Shown in pieces: positions 1 through 11,707 of a DNA stretch of 64,000 bases. The position numbers and the translations under genes were made by a program. Each line of letters opens with the position of its first letter. Within the stretch, counting starts at the first letter, position 1. A model generated the notes under the pieces. That model saw only the letters and a list, made by a program, of their open reading frames with translations. It had not been told where the DNA came from and searched no databases. The stretch is from assembly GCA_020746875.1 (NCBI GenBank), contig JAGTJL010000006.1, forward strand, positions 1,364,001 to 1,428,000. The letters are read 5' to 3'. The DNA is from Rhexocercosporidium sp. MPI-PUGE-AT-0058 (taxonomy: Eukaryota; Ascomycota; Leotiomycetes; Helotiales).

Positions 1-299
1 CATATTATATTAAAAAAAGATAATAATTTATTAATAATTAATTATAAGCAGCTAATAATAATAAGTTAAGTTCTTAAGAAAATCTAAAAAGGCTACGTTA
101 ACGACTTAGTAATAATTAAATAAAAGAAGTAATTAAGCGAAGGATTCTTTTTTATTAATATTAGAACTCTTTTATATTAAGGACAAGTTTATATCCTTAT
201 TTAGAATAAAGTAAACTTCGTTAAAGAATAATATAAGCTATCGGCCTATAAATATTAAGAAATAATTAAAATATTATTAAGGCTTTTTAAAGAATATTA

Positions 300-1000
300 T
301 TTCCCGGAAATAAAAAAGGTAATTAAGGACGTAGTCTTATCTTATAATATATATATATAAAATAAAGTAAACTATTATACGCCGTATAAGCTCATAAAGT
401 CGCTAATAATACCGCTACGCTTATAGAAGTCAATTGCCTTAGACTTCGTGGTCGAACTATTACCCTCGAAGGATTTAATTATTAAAATTATTTATAATTT
501 TATTTACGTAATAATAAATAAAATAATAAAATACGTATATATAATATCGATATTAAGTATATAAGATACGCCGATAATAGCGTAAGTATTCCTTCGAACA
601 ATTTTCGCGAATCACAGAATATTAAATAAAGTTATCTTAAATAAAGATAAGTTATTTACTTCGAAGTTTTAAAAGATATTAATATTACTTTTAAGAATAA
701 AACAAAAAATATTAATAGTATTTTATCCTTAGACCGACGACTAAATAAAACGAATTAATTAAATAATAAAGACTTATCTTTAATATTATATAAATTATAA
801 ATAAGACGACTAAATTTAATTACTTTTAATCGCTTAATTTATATATAATAACGCGGATTAAGAAACTATTAAAGTATTGCTATTTTATGCGAATTACGGG
901 TATAACTCGACAGTATATAATATATTAATTACGAGTCAAAGGACCGCGCATAAAGCTATACTATAAAAGGATAAGCTTAAGTAATTATATAACGAACTAT
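300..1000 (+). pseudogene. Integrase core remnant of Ty3-type element
   Basis: Read on the plus strand from about 382, the sequence gives PYKLIKSLIIPLRL, a stop, then KSIALDFVVELLPSKDL. This matches the start of the Ty3 integrase catalytic core, where the first catalytic Asp lies in the LDFVVELLPS stretch. Further on, DKLFTSKF (about 645-668), a degraded HPQTDGQTER-like stretch (about 721-765) and an ADQETIKVLPF-like to ANYGYNSTVYN-like stretch (about 853-930) keep the expected order and spacing. The upstream zinc-finger region is present but its cysteines are gone. Multiple in-frame TAA/TAG codons replace Gln or Trp codons, as C-to-T transitions would produce. It is non-functional. Confidence 0.8.
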
Positions 1001-1229
1001 TAACGGATATTTTATTTATTATATAAAGATTAGCTATTTATTATAATAAAAAGCGTAATATAAAACTAACGCTAAAAGAAGGAAATAAGGTTTATTTACT
1101 TAAAAAGAATATTACGACTAAACGACTAAGTAGTAAATTAAATTATAAAAAGCTAAGACTATTCAAAATTGCGAAGGTTAAAGGACTAATTAATTATTAA
1201 TTAATACTCTTAAAAACTATAAACATTTA

Positions 1230-1500
1230 CTTAATATTTTATATATCGCTCCTCGAATTAGCACCGCCAAGGGCATTACTAATTCTTGTTATAAAAATAC
1301 AACTAGTGAACCCGAATATTAAATATAATATTGAAATTATTTTAAATTATTAATATTTCCGCGGCATCGTTAAATATTTAATTAAATAAAAAAGGTATTT
1401 ATAATTTAAAAATACTTAAGAACTTAAATTTAACTTTTATTACTTTAAGTAACTTTAAAGGTTTTATTTATAAAACTTAAATTTACTTAAAAGGCCGAAT
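1230..1500 (+). pseudogene. Chromodomain-like tail remnant
   Basis: Plus-strand translation gives SLLELAPPRAL, then NPNIKYNIEIIL, then FRGIVKYLIK, a stop and KRYL. This matches the usual chromovirus C-terminal pattern of HVSLLEP, a short linker, an EVEEIL strand and a YLVKWKGY strand. Stops interrupt it at likely former Trp codons. It supports placing the element among chromodomain-bearing Ty3-type elements. Confidence 0.65.
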
Positions 1501-4381
1501 CTATAAAATTAAATAAAACTTACTTAATTAAAAGGAACTCGGCGGAGTCGACGGCAAATAGCAGGGTAAGCGGGCGAGTAACAGAAGCTTTCTGCCTCTC
1601 TTTCTTTATAATCTCTCGCGCTTTTACTTTTTTTAATTCGTTTATATTCTTAAGGCCGTAATAAAGCATTTCTGCCTCTCGCTTCTTTAAGAACTTCTAT
1701 TAATAAGCTAAGCAATTAAGGCGGCCCGCAGCTTTTTATAAAGCCGCGGTTATTTTCTTTTAAGCCCGCAAGAACTTGTCACGCACGGCCTTTTCGGCCT
1801 CGCGCGCTAAACGCTTTTTTATTTTTAACTTATTCTCTACCTTTTCGAAGGCATCTCAACTTTCGATTAAAAGTATCTCGATATTATATCTCTTGCCGAC
1901 TTTAATTTATTCCGAGCAACGACTCGACTTAAAGGATATTATATACGTCTTGCCATTTTAAATATAAAACGTATAAGGCATCGTCTCGAAACCGTTCTTT
2001 TCGATTTTATAAAATAAGGCGAACTGTTTTTTTTTTTTTTAAAAAAAATATTATATCTTTTTCTTTAATATATACTTATTTAGTTATAATAAAAAAGAAA
2101 GATAATCGTAAGATATATATAATATTTTCTTAAGTTATTTAAGCGTAAGGATTACGTTACGCTAAAAAAGAGATAATATTATAAACGCCCTACGTCTTAT
2201 AATATTAAGCCCTAAAACAGCGAAGTATTTAGGATTATAGGCTTAAAAAGGTAAGAGCTTTAAGAAAAGTATATTAAGAGAGTATTACTTTTAAGAGTAT
2301 CTTTTTAAAAAACTTTAATATTTAGGATTTTATAAGTTATATATTATATAAATATTATTATTAATAAATAATTAAAGGGCAAATAGGCCTTTAAATTACG
2401 TGACCTTTTTACGTAACGACTACTAAGACCGGCGGACCGCCAGAGGTCTAGCGGTCTTAGCGGTCTTAAAGGAAATAAAGGTTTTATAAAAGACTGGCAC
2501 GTCTATTATTAAATAAAAGCTTTATACTTAATTAAAAATAATATTTTAATCTTATTAGTTATTATTTATTTTATTATATATAATATACTTACTTCTCGAT
2601 TATTAAGATCAATATAACCCACCGTATTTACACCGAGTAAATACACGGACCGTGATAGCTGTCTTTTATTAAGCAAATTAATTAAACTTTAGGTTAAGAG
2701 CTTCCTTTAGCTAAATATTAGCCCTTAAACTCTTAAACTAAAAATATTAATTAATTAAGAAAAAGTACTATTACTTTTGCTTTTAAAATATATTTACTTC
2801 TTCTTTAGACTTAGAATCCGGCTTAACTTGTACCGGCTTATAAAGGTGTTCGGGGAATGTTTTTATTACCTTTAAAGTTACTATAAAGTTATATTAATAT
2901 AAAGTTTTTTAAAAGGAAACCTTACTTTTAAATAAAAAGAGATTGCCTTAATAAAAAAGGACTTCCGGAAAACTTAATATTATTAGTTTAAAAGTTGCTT
3001 ATAATATAGTTAATAAAGGCTTAAAATAAGTAATAAAAGTGGAAATACTTCTTATTTTAATAAGGCGATTAAAGCTGTGCTTTTACTTTAAGTTTTTAAA
3101 TTATATTAAAAAAATATTAAGATTTAAAAGTTAATAATATCGAACGAAAAGGAATTTACTTTTAGTTTCTTACCTTTCTTAACTAATTAATAATAAGAAG
3201 TAAGTCGAAGGAAAGCGACGACGAAGGCGGTTTAAAATAGCTTATAACTTATTAAAGCTTTAAGGGTTGTTTTTAAAAAGCTTTTATTTTATAACTTGCC
3301 GCTAGAAAAAGAGAAAGACCGCGAGAAAGACTAAGCAGCTCGAAGTTAACACATAAAGTATAGTATTTCTTCTCTTTTCCTTTTAAATATAATAAATCTC
3401 AGCCGCTTATAATAATTTACTTATTAAAAAATAATAGGAAAATATAATAAGAAGTTATTAAGATATTATTAGCGCTTTTATTCGAAATAATAACTGTTAA
3501 GATAAAAGAAGAAGGAATTACTTAAAACCGACTTCGTCGTTATTTAATATCGACTTATTAAAGAAGTAAAAGTAAAGAAAAGAAGACAAAAGTGAAGAAA
3601 AGACTTAATTAAGTTAAGAATAATTATTATATTACCGTCGAAAAAGCGCGGAAGTCAAATTAAAAATTAAACTTATTATTTATAATATAATCGCTTTCTT
3701 TATTTACTCGCATAACTAATTCTATTTTAAAGAAGATATTACTTTAGCAAAGCCGCGGCTCTTTTATTATTATTTCTTCGCCGCTTTTTAAAATTACGAT
3801 TTTAAAAATATTAGCATTTACGCGGAATATAATAGCTTTATATTAATTTAAATAGCGCGTAATTATTTAAATAAATAATATGAGAATTAAGAAGCTAAAG
3901 CTTGAAATAAAGAAATCGTTTATTATAATATTCTCGACGAAGAGAAGTTCGTACTTTTTAAATTATTCCGCATAGCCTTTTAAATATTTAGCTTTTCCTA
4001 AAAAAGCGGCAAGCAGATTCTCGGCGGTTTAAGCCTTAACGTATATATAAATATATTAAGAGGTATTAAGAAAGACGGAAAGGTTAAGCAACTTCGCTAA
4101 AATAAAAAAGTTAATTTATATATTCGGGAAGATACGGCGATATAAAACGTTATAAAATTAAAGAATTGTATTAATACGAGTAAAACCGCGATAGATTTAA
4201 ATAAAGAAGAAGATAGCTCGGACGGGGATAATACTTACGAACCAGAAAATAAAGATAATTAAATTAGCTAACTTTATTATTCTGCCGCGGCACCGCCACG
4301 GCGGTGAATTAGTCTCGCTTAAGTTCCCGCGTATATTATTTTTTATTTACTTACCTTATTATAACCGAGGCGGTTATATAT

Positions 4382-4395
4382 AAGAGAGGGGGCAG
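4382..4395 (+). other. Polypurine tract of the retrotransposon
   Basis: A run AAGAGAGGGGG followed by CAG lies directly before TGTCA at 4396. A purine run immediately 5' of a TG-starting LTR is the normal plus-strand primer site of LTR retrotransposons, and its strand agrees with the integrase remnant upstream. Confidence 0.55.
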
Positions 4396-4700
4396 TGTCA
4401 AGAGGCGGTCGCATCTGCCCGCACTGTAGCTATACTTCTGCCTCTTAAAGGCACGCATGTTCTAGAAACTTGCCTCTGCAAGTTTCAGACAATACAACGT
4501 ACTTTCTTTTGCTCCCTGTTTTGGTTATACTGTGATAACGACCTCGTGCCTCTACTCTTTCGATAATAAAGCGTATAATAAAGCAAGGTAAGTCTTCTAG
4601 CTCGCAAATCTGAGGAATCGAGTATCTATTTTTCTAATGGGTGAAAACTTTAGCTCTTCTCGTAGGAGAAGTCTCTCTGCGACTGGTTCGTGGCTTGTAA
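4396..4700 (+). repeat. Candidate 3' LTR (right end undefined)
   Basis: The sequence starts TGTCAAGAGGCGG directly after the polypurine tract. Base composition changes abruptly here to near-genomic GC content, with CA and TG present. The right end (usually CA plus a target-site duplication) cannot be fixed because the 5' LTR is outside the window; 4700 is only a working limit. It contains the short inverted stretch CTTGCCTCTGCAAG. If it is an LTR, it is oddly free of the RIP damage seen in the body. Confidence 0.4.
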
Positions 4701-5357
4701 CTTATGATTTGAAGTTTAAAGCTTAGAATACAAAAAATAAAAGAATTACGAGTATTTAAAGTGGGGGATATGCCCCGCTCAGCGCTAGTCTACGATAGGA
4801 AAAATTAGCGAACACTTATCGGAACCGATTTGTATTGCCAAGTACCTAGCTTTCATAAGCCTACGCAGAAACTAGAATTATACATTACTTACCCTTGATA
4901 CGAAGTAATTGCTGTGATCGACCTTTGATTCGTTCGCGATAGCTGTTGATCACATTGTCTAATCAGTCACAAAGTCAATTCTTTAGTCTCTCAAGCACTG
5001 GACACTGTGAGACAAGCATAGCTGAGCTCGGGGCAAATGGAGGCATGTCAATATCTGTGTGCTAGTCCCTGCAAGGCTTTTCGCCCGAGCATAACTATGC
5101 TGAAAATCGGTTTTGTGATTAGTGTTAAGATTCATAAGGTTTATAGCCCTGAGTCTGTCAATATCGGTCAGACCGTTACCATTGTCCGAAAACTCAATGA
5201 ACAGACCACTTAGGCAAGTCTCTCTCATCTCCGCGAACGCTGACAACGAAACTTTCTTCGAACTCCGAAACTAGAGCATCGGAAGTCCAGGTGGTACAAA
5301 TATCCGTCCATGCCCATAATATTTACTTTTGAGTTCCACACACACTCGATAACCTCT
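4701..5357. other. Intergenic: retroelement flank and promoter of the peptidase gene
   Basis: No coding region is supported. Composition is normal and moderately AT-rich. It should contain the junction of the element with unique DNA and the promoter of the plus-strand gene starting at 5358. No distinct sites recognised. Confidence 0.5.
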
Positions 5358-7395
5358 ATGATGACCAAGTCACTCACCCTCGCTACACTCCTGTTCTCCT
5401 CTGTTGTTTTTGGAGCGGCTTCTCTGACTTGGTCTCCTTGCGGTACGAATTTAGACTGCACAACACTTTCTGTTCCCCTGGAGTATTCTTTATCGTCAAA
5501 TTCTACAGCGAATGCCACTATAGCAATAGTCAGGTACAATGCCACAGTCTCGTCCGCCCGGCGTCTTGGCTCCCTCCTGGTGAATCCTGGGGGGCCAGGA
5601 GCATCTGGACACTCTTTTGTGCATGCTGGGGCCGGGGCTGCGATATCTATCATCACGGGCGGATTCTACGACATAATCGGCTGGGACCCTCGAGGTGTTG
5701 GCCGGTCTACACCATCACTTCAATGCTTTCCAACGGCAGGTTAGCATTTTCCACCATTGTTTCTCCGATGTCTTGGACACCGGCTCCATGAAAACTAAAA
5801 ACTTCCCATATCCAGATTTTTGAAACACGGTAGTACTAACATGTCATGTAATAGAGGAAGAATACGCGTTCTCGAAAGCTTTACCAGGAAGTCCTAACAT
5901 ATGGTTGGGAATGTTTTCGAACTCAAGCTACGATAACCAAGTGACAGCAGAGATTACGAGCTTTGACGCAGCTGTTGCTAAACTCGCCCATGCCTGTGTT
6001 GCTCAGAATTCTGTAGCTCTTTATACTTCCTCAGCAGCTTATGTGTCTCGGGACATGGCAGCTATTGTTGACGCGGTCGATGGCGAAGATGCCAAATTGA
6101 ACTACTGGGGCTTCTCATACGGAACTATCTGTATGTGTCCCCCTTCACCCTGCCGTGCTCTTAGATGTTGTGTATTGTGCTATTCAACCTCGGTCATGGG
6201 AAATTTGCGAGTGGTAAACACTAACTTTCTGAATAGTCCTCGCCGAATTTATCCAGGCTTTCCCGGCCAGAGTTGGACGCGTTGTTGCTGACGGGGTCGT
6301 TGATCCACAGGCTAATGCTGTGACATATAAGAGCCAGCTTCCCAACGACCAGGCTTCTGTCAGAGATGCACTGAATGATTTTATTTCATTCTGCGAGGGA
6401 GCGGGGTTGAACTGCCCATTGTCTATTCCACCTCCTGGGATCACCACTACACTCAGTCAACGAATCGATGACCTCTTCGAGAACCTCTTCTTCAATCCAA
6501 TCGACTACTTCGGGACCCCGATCAATCTTGACAGTCTCAACGTCTTTATGTGGTCTTTCATAAGGGTTCCAGTTACTTGGTCTCTCGTTGCAACCATTAT
6601 TCAAGGCCTCGAAGTCCGTAATGCAACCCTGCTGGTCAATCTCGTTTCTTCTCAAGCAGCTGGTGCACCGACAGACTCCACTGCCCCAGGAGTTGGCACC
6701 CAAAGCGAATTTCCGCTCACCTGCATGGATAACGCAGCGTCAAGTAGCATCACAATCCGGGAGGTGATTGAGCTCACAAAGTCGATTTCGGTCGAGGAAA
6801 ACACCCCGTTCTTGTCAGCCGGCCTTACACCCATCAGCTTCTGCCGTAACTTTCCAGACACTCGACCTCTGCTACGAGTCGCGGGCATCTCCTGCATGTT
6901 CAATGCCGACTCCGTTCTCTCTGCCTCCAACACCACGATTCTCATCGTAAACCCTGCTCATGACCCTAGTACACCTCTCATTTCCGCCAAGAAGCTCCGC
7001 TCGTTGCTCCCGAACTCATCAAAGCTTGCCGTGCGGTATGTCTTTTCTCATCCCGAAGCCCTTCATGATCTAGTGTTTGGGATCGGATCCTCTGTTCTGA
7101 CCTTGGGACATTGAATATCATACATGCTAACTCGTTGATTAGAAGCGGTCCTGGCCATACATCCGTCTCTTTGGCCTCTCTCTCATTGAGCCAGGCTATA
7201 CATGACTTCTTCGTCTCGGGGACGGTGCCAGTTGACGAAGTCTATCATGACACTGATCAGAATTTGTTTCCAACTGGATCAGGGGGCAGTATTGTGGCAG
7301 CTGCTTCCTTCAATGGAACGTCATACAGCCAAGAAGAGACAAACATCCTCGAAGCTACTTATAGTGTATTGCTCGCGTTCTTAGCCATCGCTTAG
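5358..7395 (+). CDS. Secreted alpha/beta-hydrolase, TAP-like (MEROPS S33) aminopeptidase
   Basis: Four exons (5358-5739, 5855-6130, 6237-7035, 7143-7395) join in frame to 569 residues. The first intron has a TACTAAC branch site. Residues 1-20 form a signal peptide (MMTKSLTLATLLFSSVVFGA), so the protein should be exported. NPGGPGASG forms the oxyanion region, WGFSYGT carries the nucleophile Ser215, NPAHDPSTP the Asp462 and GPGHTS the His491. This gives a complete catalytic triad with the C-terminal TAP-like domain of tripeptidyl or prolyl aminopeptidase-type enzymes. Such enzymes remove N-terminal residues from peptides; the exact substrate cannot be read here. Start 5358 rather than the upstream in-frame ATG at 5310 gives the cleaner signal peptide. 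The gene lies about 1 kb from the RIP-degraded retroelement but shows no damage itself. Confidence 0.88.
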
Positions 7396-8086
7396 ATCTG
7401 AACTGAGGCGGATGGATGTGTGCTGAGGAAGCAGTTGACCCGTATGATGTTATTTGCCATTTGGCTGCTACGGAATGTGAAACCAACGGTGCCGGATGTA
7501 CAAGAGTGATGATGGGATAGGTACGCGAAGGTCATCAGAAAATATCAAGTGCCCTTGACGGCTGTTCATTCAAACCCGTGCCATTCAATTCTCTGACCTC
7601 TACCATGCAAGACTGCACTCGAGCCAGTCATTTGGAAGTATCTACAATATCTCGATCTCCATCCTAGCCACTCAACATCGCCTGTGCGATCTTCGACATA
7701 TCCCATACAAGGTAACCAAAATTGTGGTTAAGCTGATAGCAAAGCACAGTTTCAAGACATTCGTCCTTCCCAAAAGACGCAAAAGTCGTCATAATCTCAA
7801 CATGATTCTCGCTCAAACTGACTGTAACCGATCGAGTCTATCGTTTCGTTCATTGTCTCGTGAATGCGTAAAGTTGCAAATGGCGCCTCGAATATTAGTG
7901 AGCAAATATTAAAGCTCAAGAGGCTATAATGTATTTCGTTGTTGTATTTTGGTGCAGTTACGGCCTGATAATACTCAACGCTGGAGTATCCTTCCTCGAT
8001 CCGAATTCGGGAGTGGTTCATCCAAGACTCGTCGTCCATCCTATCCAGGACTGAGCGAAGTCGCCGAGTAGAATCTCAGATGAATT
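7396..8086. other. Intergenic between convergent genes
   Basis: 3' flanks of the plus-strand peptidase and minus-strand Wee1-like gene. Only short unsupported ORFs; nothing else recognised. Confidence 0.6.
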
Positions 8087-11000
8087 TTAGACATCCATCA
8101 TCTCCGCATCATCAGCCAAGACTGCGTCAGCTGGACCCCAATTCCCTTCGAAGACAGTTGCACCGGCACGTCGGCGCGTTGCTACCCAGTCGACGCCACC
8201 CGATCGTAGAATATCATTTATGAGCGGGCGATCATGAGGATTTGGTGAGATCATCCATCGAACAAGCTTGTCGAGGGCGTGTTCATGGTACATATCTCTC
8301 ATGAAGGGTGGTGCTCGGTGAAGTTCGCCTCGGCGCGCTGAGCCAAAGAGATTCCCAGGATCATGAGACAAGGACCTGCTCGAGTTGCCATAATTGCGCT
8401 TGCGACTGCTCATGGTTGGCGATCCAAAATCGGTCTCGATCTCATCATCACTGCCAAAGGACTCCATGTTGACGTCGCTTTCTTCGAGAGGAATACCCGT
8501 TGCGTCCCTTTGGAGTGTGCTGTCACTGCTCCAGGTAAGGCTTGGTGCGTCACTCATATCACCGGACCGGAGGCGTGTCCAGGTAGGACCGTTGTCGGGG
8601 AGTTGTACGTTGCCAGCAATTTCGAGAATGATGAGGCCGAGGGCGAAGATGTCGGCTGGCTTGTCGTAGAGACCCATGAGGATTTCCGGACCAATGTATT
8701 CGCGGTCGCCTTCACCTTCGATTCCCGACTGTGCAGGCCAGCTCGTAGCCATTCCGAAGTCTCCAATCTTCAAAACTCCCTCAAAGGTAATGAAGATGTT
8801 GGCAGGCTTGAGATCTAAATGGATGAAACCGGAATCATGAATATGCTTCAAACCCTACGTAGAACATTAGAAACAGTTCTACAGGACAATCAGAGGCACT
8901 CTTACCTGGCCGACTTCCAGCATAATTTTCCAGATGCGGAAATCGTCCAATCGCCCTCTGCGACCCACGGTTGTCAAGAAGACATCAAGGCTGCCTTCCT
9001 CACAGTACTCCGTCTGAATGTACAGGTAATTCTTCTCCTCCCAGCTGTCAACGAAATTCAAGACATGATCAGATTGTCCAAGTGCCTTAAGCACATTGAC
9101 CTCCTGCAGTTTCCGTTGTCGGTCCCTGGTGCCTGAATAAGGCTGTCGTGATTTCTTGACGGCAAAGACGCGTTCTGGCATGGGCGTCGGTGGAGATTTT
9201 CCTGATAAGGGAGAGCCAGATGCACCAAAGAAGAAAGAGTGCGCGGTAGTAGGGCGGCTTGGTGTAGTTTGTGTGACTTTATACACACGAGAGAATTCGC
9301 CGGTGCCGATCATTTCTACCTTTTCGAATCTGGACAAGAGAGAGTTGTCTAAGTCACCAGGGGCAAAGGTGCTGATCGGTGTCGTGCTCAGGCGGCGGTC
9401 TCCAACTTTGGTAAAGTAGTCCCGGCCTGTGGTTGGCGTAGCAGGCGGTGGCATGCTTTGGGCACCTGTCTGAGAAGGGCCATCTCGGTGATTTGAGATG
9501 GAAAGACCACTAGGGTCGGGTGGAAGCATACTCTCTTGAGGAGTACTGGGCGACAGCCTCTCGATGAAATCTATGCGCTCTAAAGGACTGGCTGGAGCAA
9601 CATGACTGAATTTAGTAAAGCCCGATTTACTCACAGGACTGAGAAGGGAAGTAGTAAGAGATTTAGGTATCAGAGGCGCCGGAGAACGAAGCTTCAGAGC
9701 ATGTTGATTCCGAGATCTGCTGAATAAGGAGACCGAGTCTAAAGACTCAAGAGAATCTCGGTTGTCATTCGGAGTGGGAGAGTCCGCCACCTCCAAAGAC
9801 CCGTCACTCTCATTCGATTCTTGGCTGTTTAGACTTGTGAAGAGATTTAACTTACTACTGGTTCTTGTCAGATTATTTGCCATTCCATAGCCCACAGCGG
9901 ATGTAGAAGCTGGGAAGCTCCTGTGATTGCTTGGGCTGCCATCGTATTGATGCTGCGCCAGGGCTTGCTTGGTCGGTGTTGGCGGAAGATCGAAGTCAGT
10001 GCCAGTATGAATACTCTTTGCGTCCGGAGATCCCCCGCTTTCATCTCCATCGACGCTTAAAAAGCTCCCTCGTCTGGTCAGGCCATTGCTGCCAAATGCA
10101 CTGCCAAATACGCCGGTTCCTTTCCCAAACGTGCCTTGAACGGACTGGGTTCCGTGAGGATTGAATGGAGTAGATGGTGTTCCAAATGAATGGCGAATGT
10201 GTCTAGCTTTTGCGATTGCACTACCTGGGACAGGAGCTGGATATGTTGCAAATCCATTGACATGCTTCTTGCAAGGCGTGTCAGGCACATTTCCCTTGCT
10301 GCTACCACGAGGAATTTGTGGTTGCTCGGGATTTCTGTTGACCTTGGAGATGAGACCTGTAGACGCAAATGCAGCAGGAAGTGGCTTGGCGGATTTGTAG
10401 TTTTGTGGGGTGGCAAAGGAGTTGTCTTCCTTAGAAGCTTCAAATGCAAATGGCCTTAAAGATCCCGCAGGTAGGGACTTGGAGAAGTCAAGCTTTGGTC
10501 TCGGCTGTTCGCCAAAATGGACTGGAACATGTGTTGGAGACTCGTCGACGATACTCGAATTGGATGACGATGTTGTCATAGTCCGCGACAGCGGGTGAGG
10601 CTGATGCATCGGATTATTAATCATGTGCATTGAAGCATTTGGCAGATTTCCTTGCGACGAGAACGGGCTGTCTCTTGGCATAGGAGGCATGAATTGATCC
10701 AAAGATAACCTAGGTCGATTCTTCGACTGAACAGGGGTCGATACATGGGGTCCTGCATTCGCCAATTGCTGCGCTGCCAATGCTTGAGCAGCTTGTCTTC
10801 TACCCCACGAAGTCTTCTCTCCATGCCGCTGCTGCAGAGTAGATTTCCGCAAGGAGGAAGATCTTCTCGGCATTGATGTAAAGGACGAGGGGCTCTCGGA
10901 AGTGATGGATGTAGTCGATAACTCATATTCGTGGTTTGATTCATCGTGAATGTCGAATTGCGAGGATGGCCCATGGTCGAAGACGTTGAAGTCATGGCCG

Positions 11001-11707
11001 AAGCTTGCAGAGCCATGCAAACTTCGCCGCTTTGCAACCGGGCTTCCAAGGCTGGCCTGGTCGAGGTTCATAATTGCATCGCTGCGTTTGAGAGGGCTCG
11101 AGGTAGACGAAGTTGTGTGGCAGTCACTGGCACCATCAGCTCCCAGCCTCGATAGTGCGTGGTTGACTGGCGTCGCGTCGAAGGTGTATGCCATCTTGGT
11201 TACTCGCTCGAAACTTTTGCGCTCTGCCGGACTGGAACTTCTGCTATTCTCTTGTCCACCCAAAGGGCCTGCTGATGGATGAGGCGTTGTATTTCCAGAG
11301 TCTGACGCCTGGTTGAGTGCGCGTTTCATGGGGCTCTTGGGAGATGTGCGAGTCCGTGAGGTTGGTCGAGTCGGAGCTGTAGTTTTGCCACGGGTTGAAG
11401 ATCGAAGCGCGAGCTTTGCGCTTGGGGGGAAAGGCACGGCCAAAGGTGACGGAGTATGGGGTGGATTACTTGGACAGCTGCCAAATATCGAACTGTGGGA
11501 GGATATTCGCTTCGGTGGTGACAATGGTGAAGGCGATAGAGGCGATTTGGGCGACGGACTTGGGGATTTCGTAACCAGACGGAATTTCGATGGAGAACGC
11601 GAGAGCGAGCGTCGCAGAGATCTCACGGCAGAGGTTACATCAACATGGTGCAGCCCCTTTGGCGAGAAAGCCAGTGTAGTGTGGCCACCATCATTCGAGT
11701 ACGACAT
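8087..11707 (-). CDS. Wee1/Swe1-type mitosis-inhibitor protein kinase
   Basis: Two exons (11707-8906 and 8854-8087) with one phase-0 intron encode 1189 residues. The first ~790 residues are low-complexity, rich in Ser, Pro and SP/TP sites, as expected of a CDK-regulated N-terminus. The kinase domain starts near residue 794 with glycine loop GTGEFSRVYKV, has VKK in the ATP lysine region, HLDLKPAN with catalytic Asp948, and DFG at Asp966. The sequence EGDREYIGPEIL and the GLKHIHDSGFIHLDLKPANIFIT block are characteristic of Wee1 kinases, which phosphorylate the conserved CDK1 tyrosine to delay mitosis. The split falls inside the kinase domain, between EVGQ and GLKHIH. Fungal members are called wee1, SWE1 or ANKA. 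Family identity is secure; regulation is inferred from the family. Confidence 0.93.

Larger units (their letters stand above)
1..4395 (+). mobile_element. RIP-degraded Ty3/mdg4 (chromovirus) retrotransposon, internal and 3' part
   Basis: This is an extremely AT-rich block, dominated by TA, AT and AA steps and poor in CA/TG, with stops in every frame. That is the signature expected of RIP in ascomycetes. Plus-strand translation still gives the order integrase (about 300-1000), a linker with a SLLELAPP-type motif near 1245, and a chromodomain-like tail near 1330-1400, as in chromoviruses. A polypurine tract at 4382-4392 precedes a TG-starting sequence at 4396 that I take as the 3' LTR. Gag, protease and reverse transcriptase would lie left of the window. 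The 2.9 kb between the chromodomain remnant and the polypurine tract is longer than usual and may hold an extra ORF or a nested insertion. The element cannot encode working protein. The retroelement call is firm; the detailed subfamily is not. Confidence 0.85.

Noticed and set aside
1776..1961. 61-codon ORF inside the retroelement
   Set aside because: Random open frame in RIP-degraded DNA; no domain.
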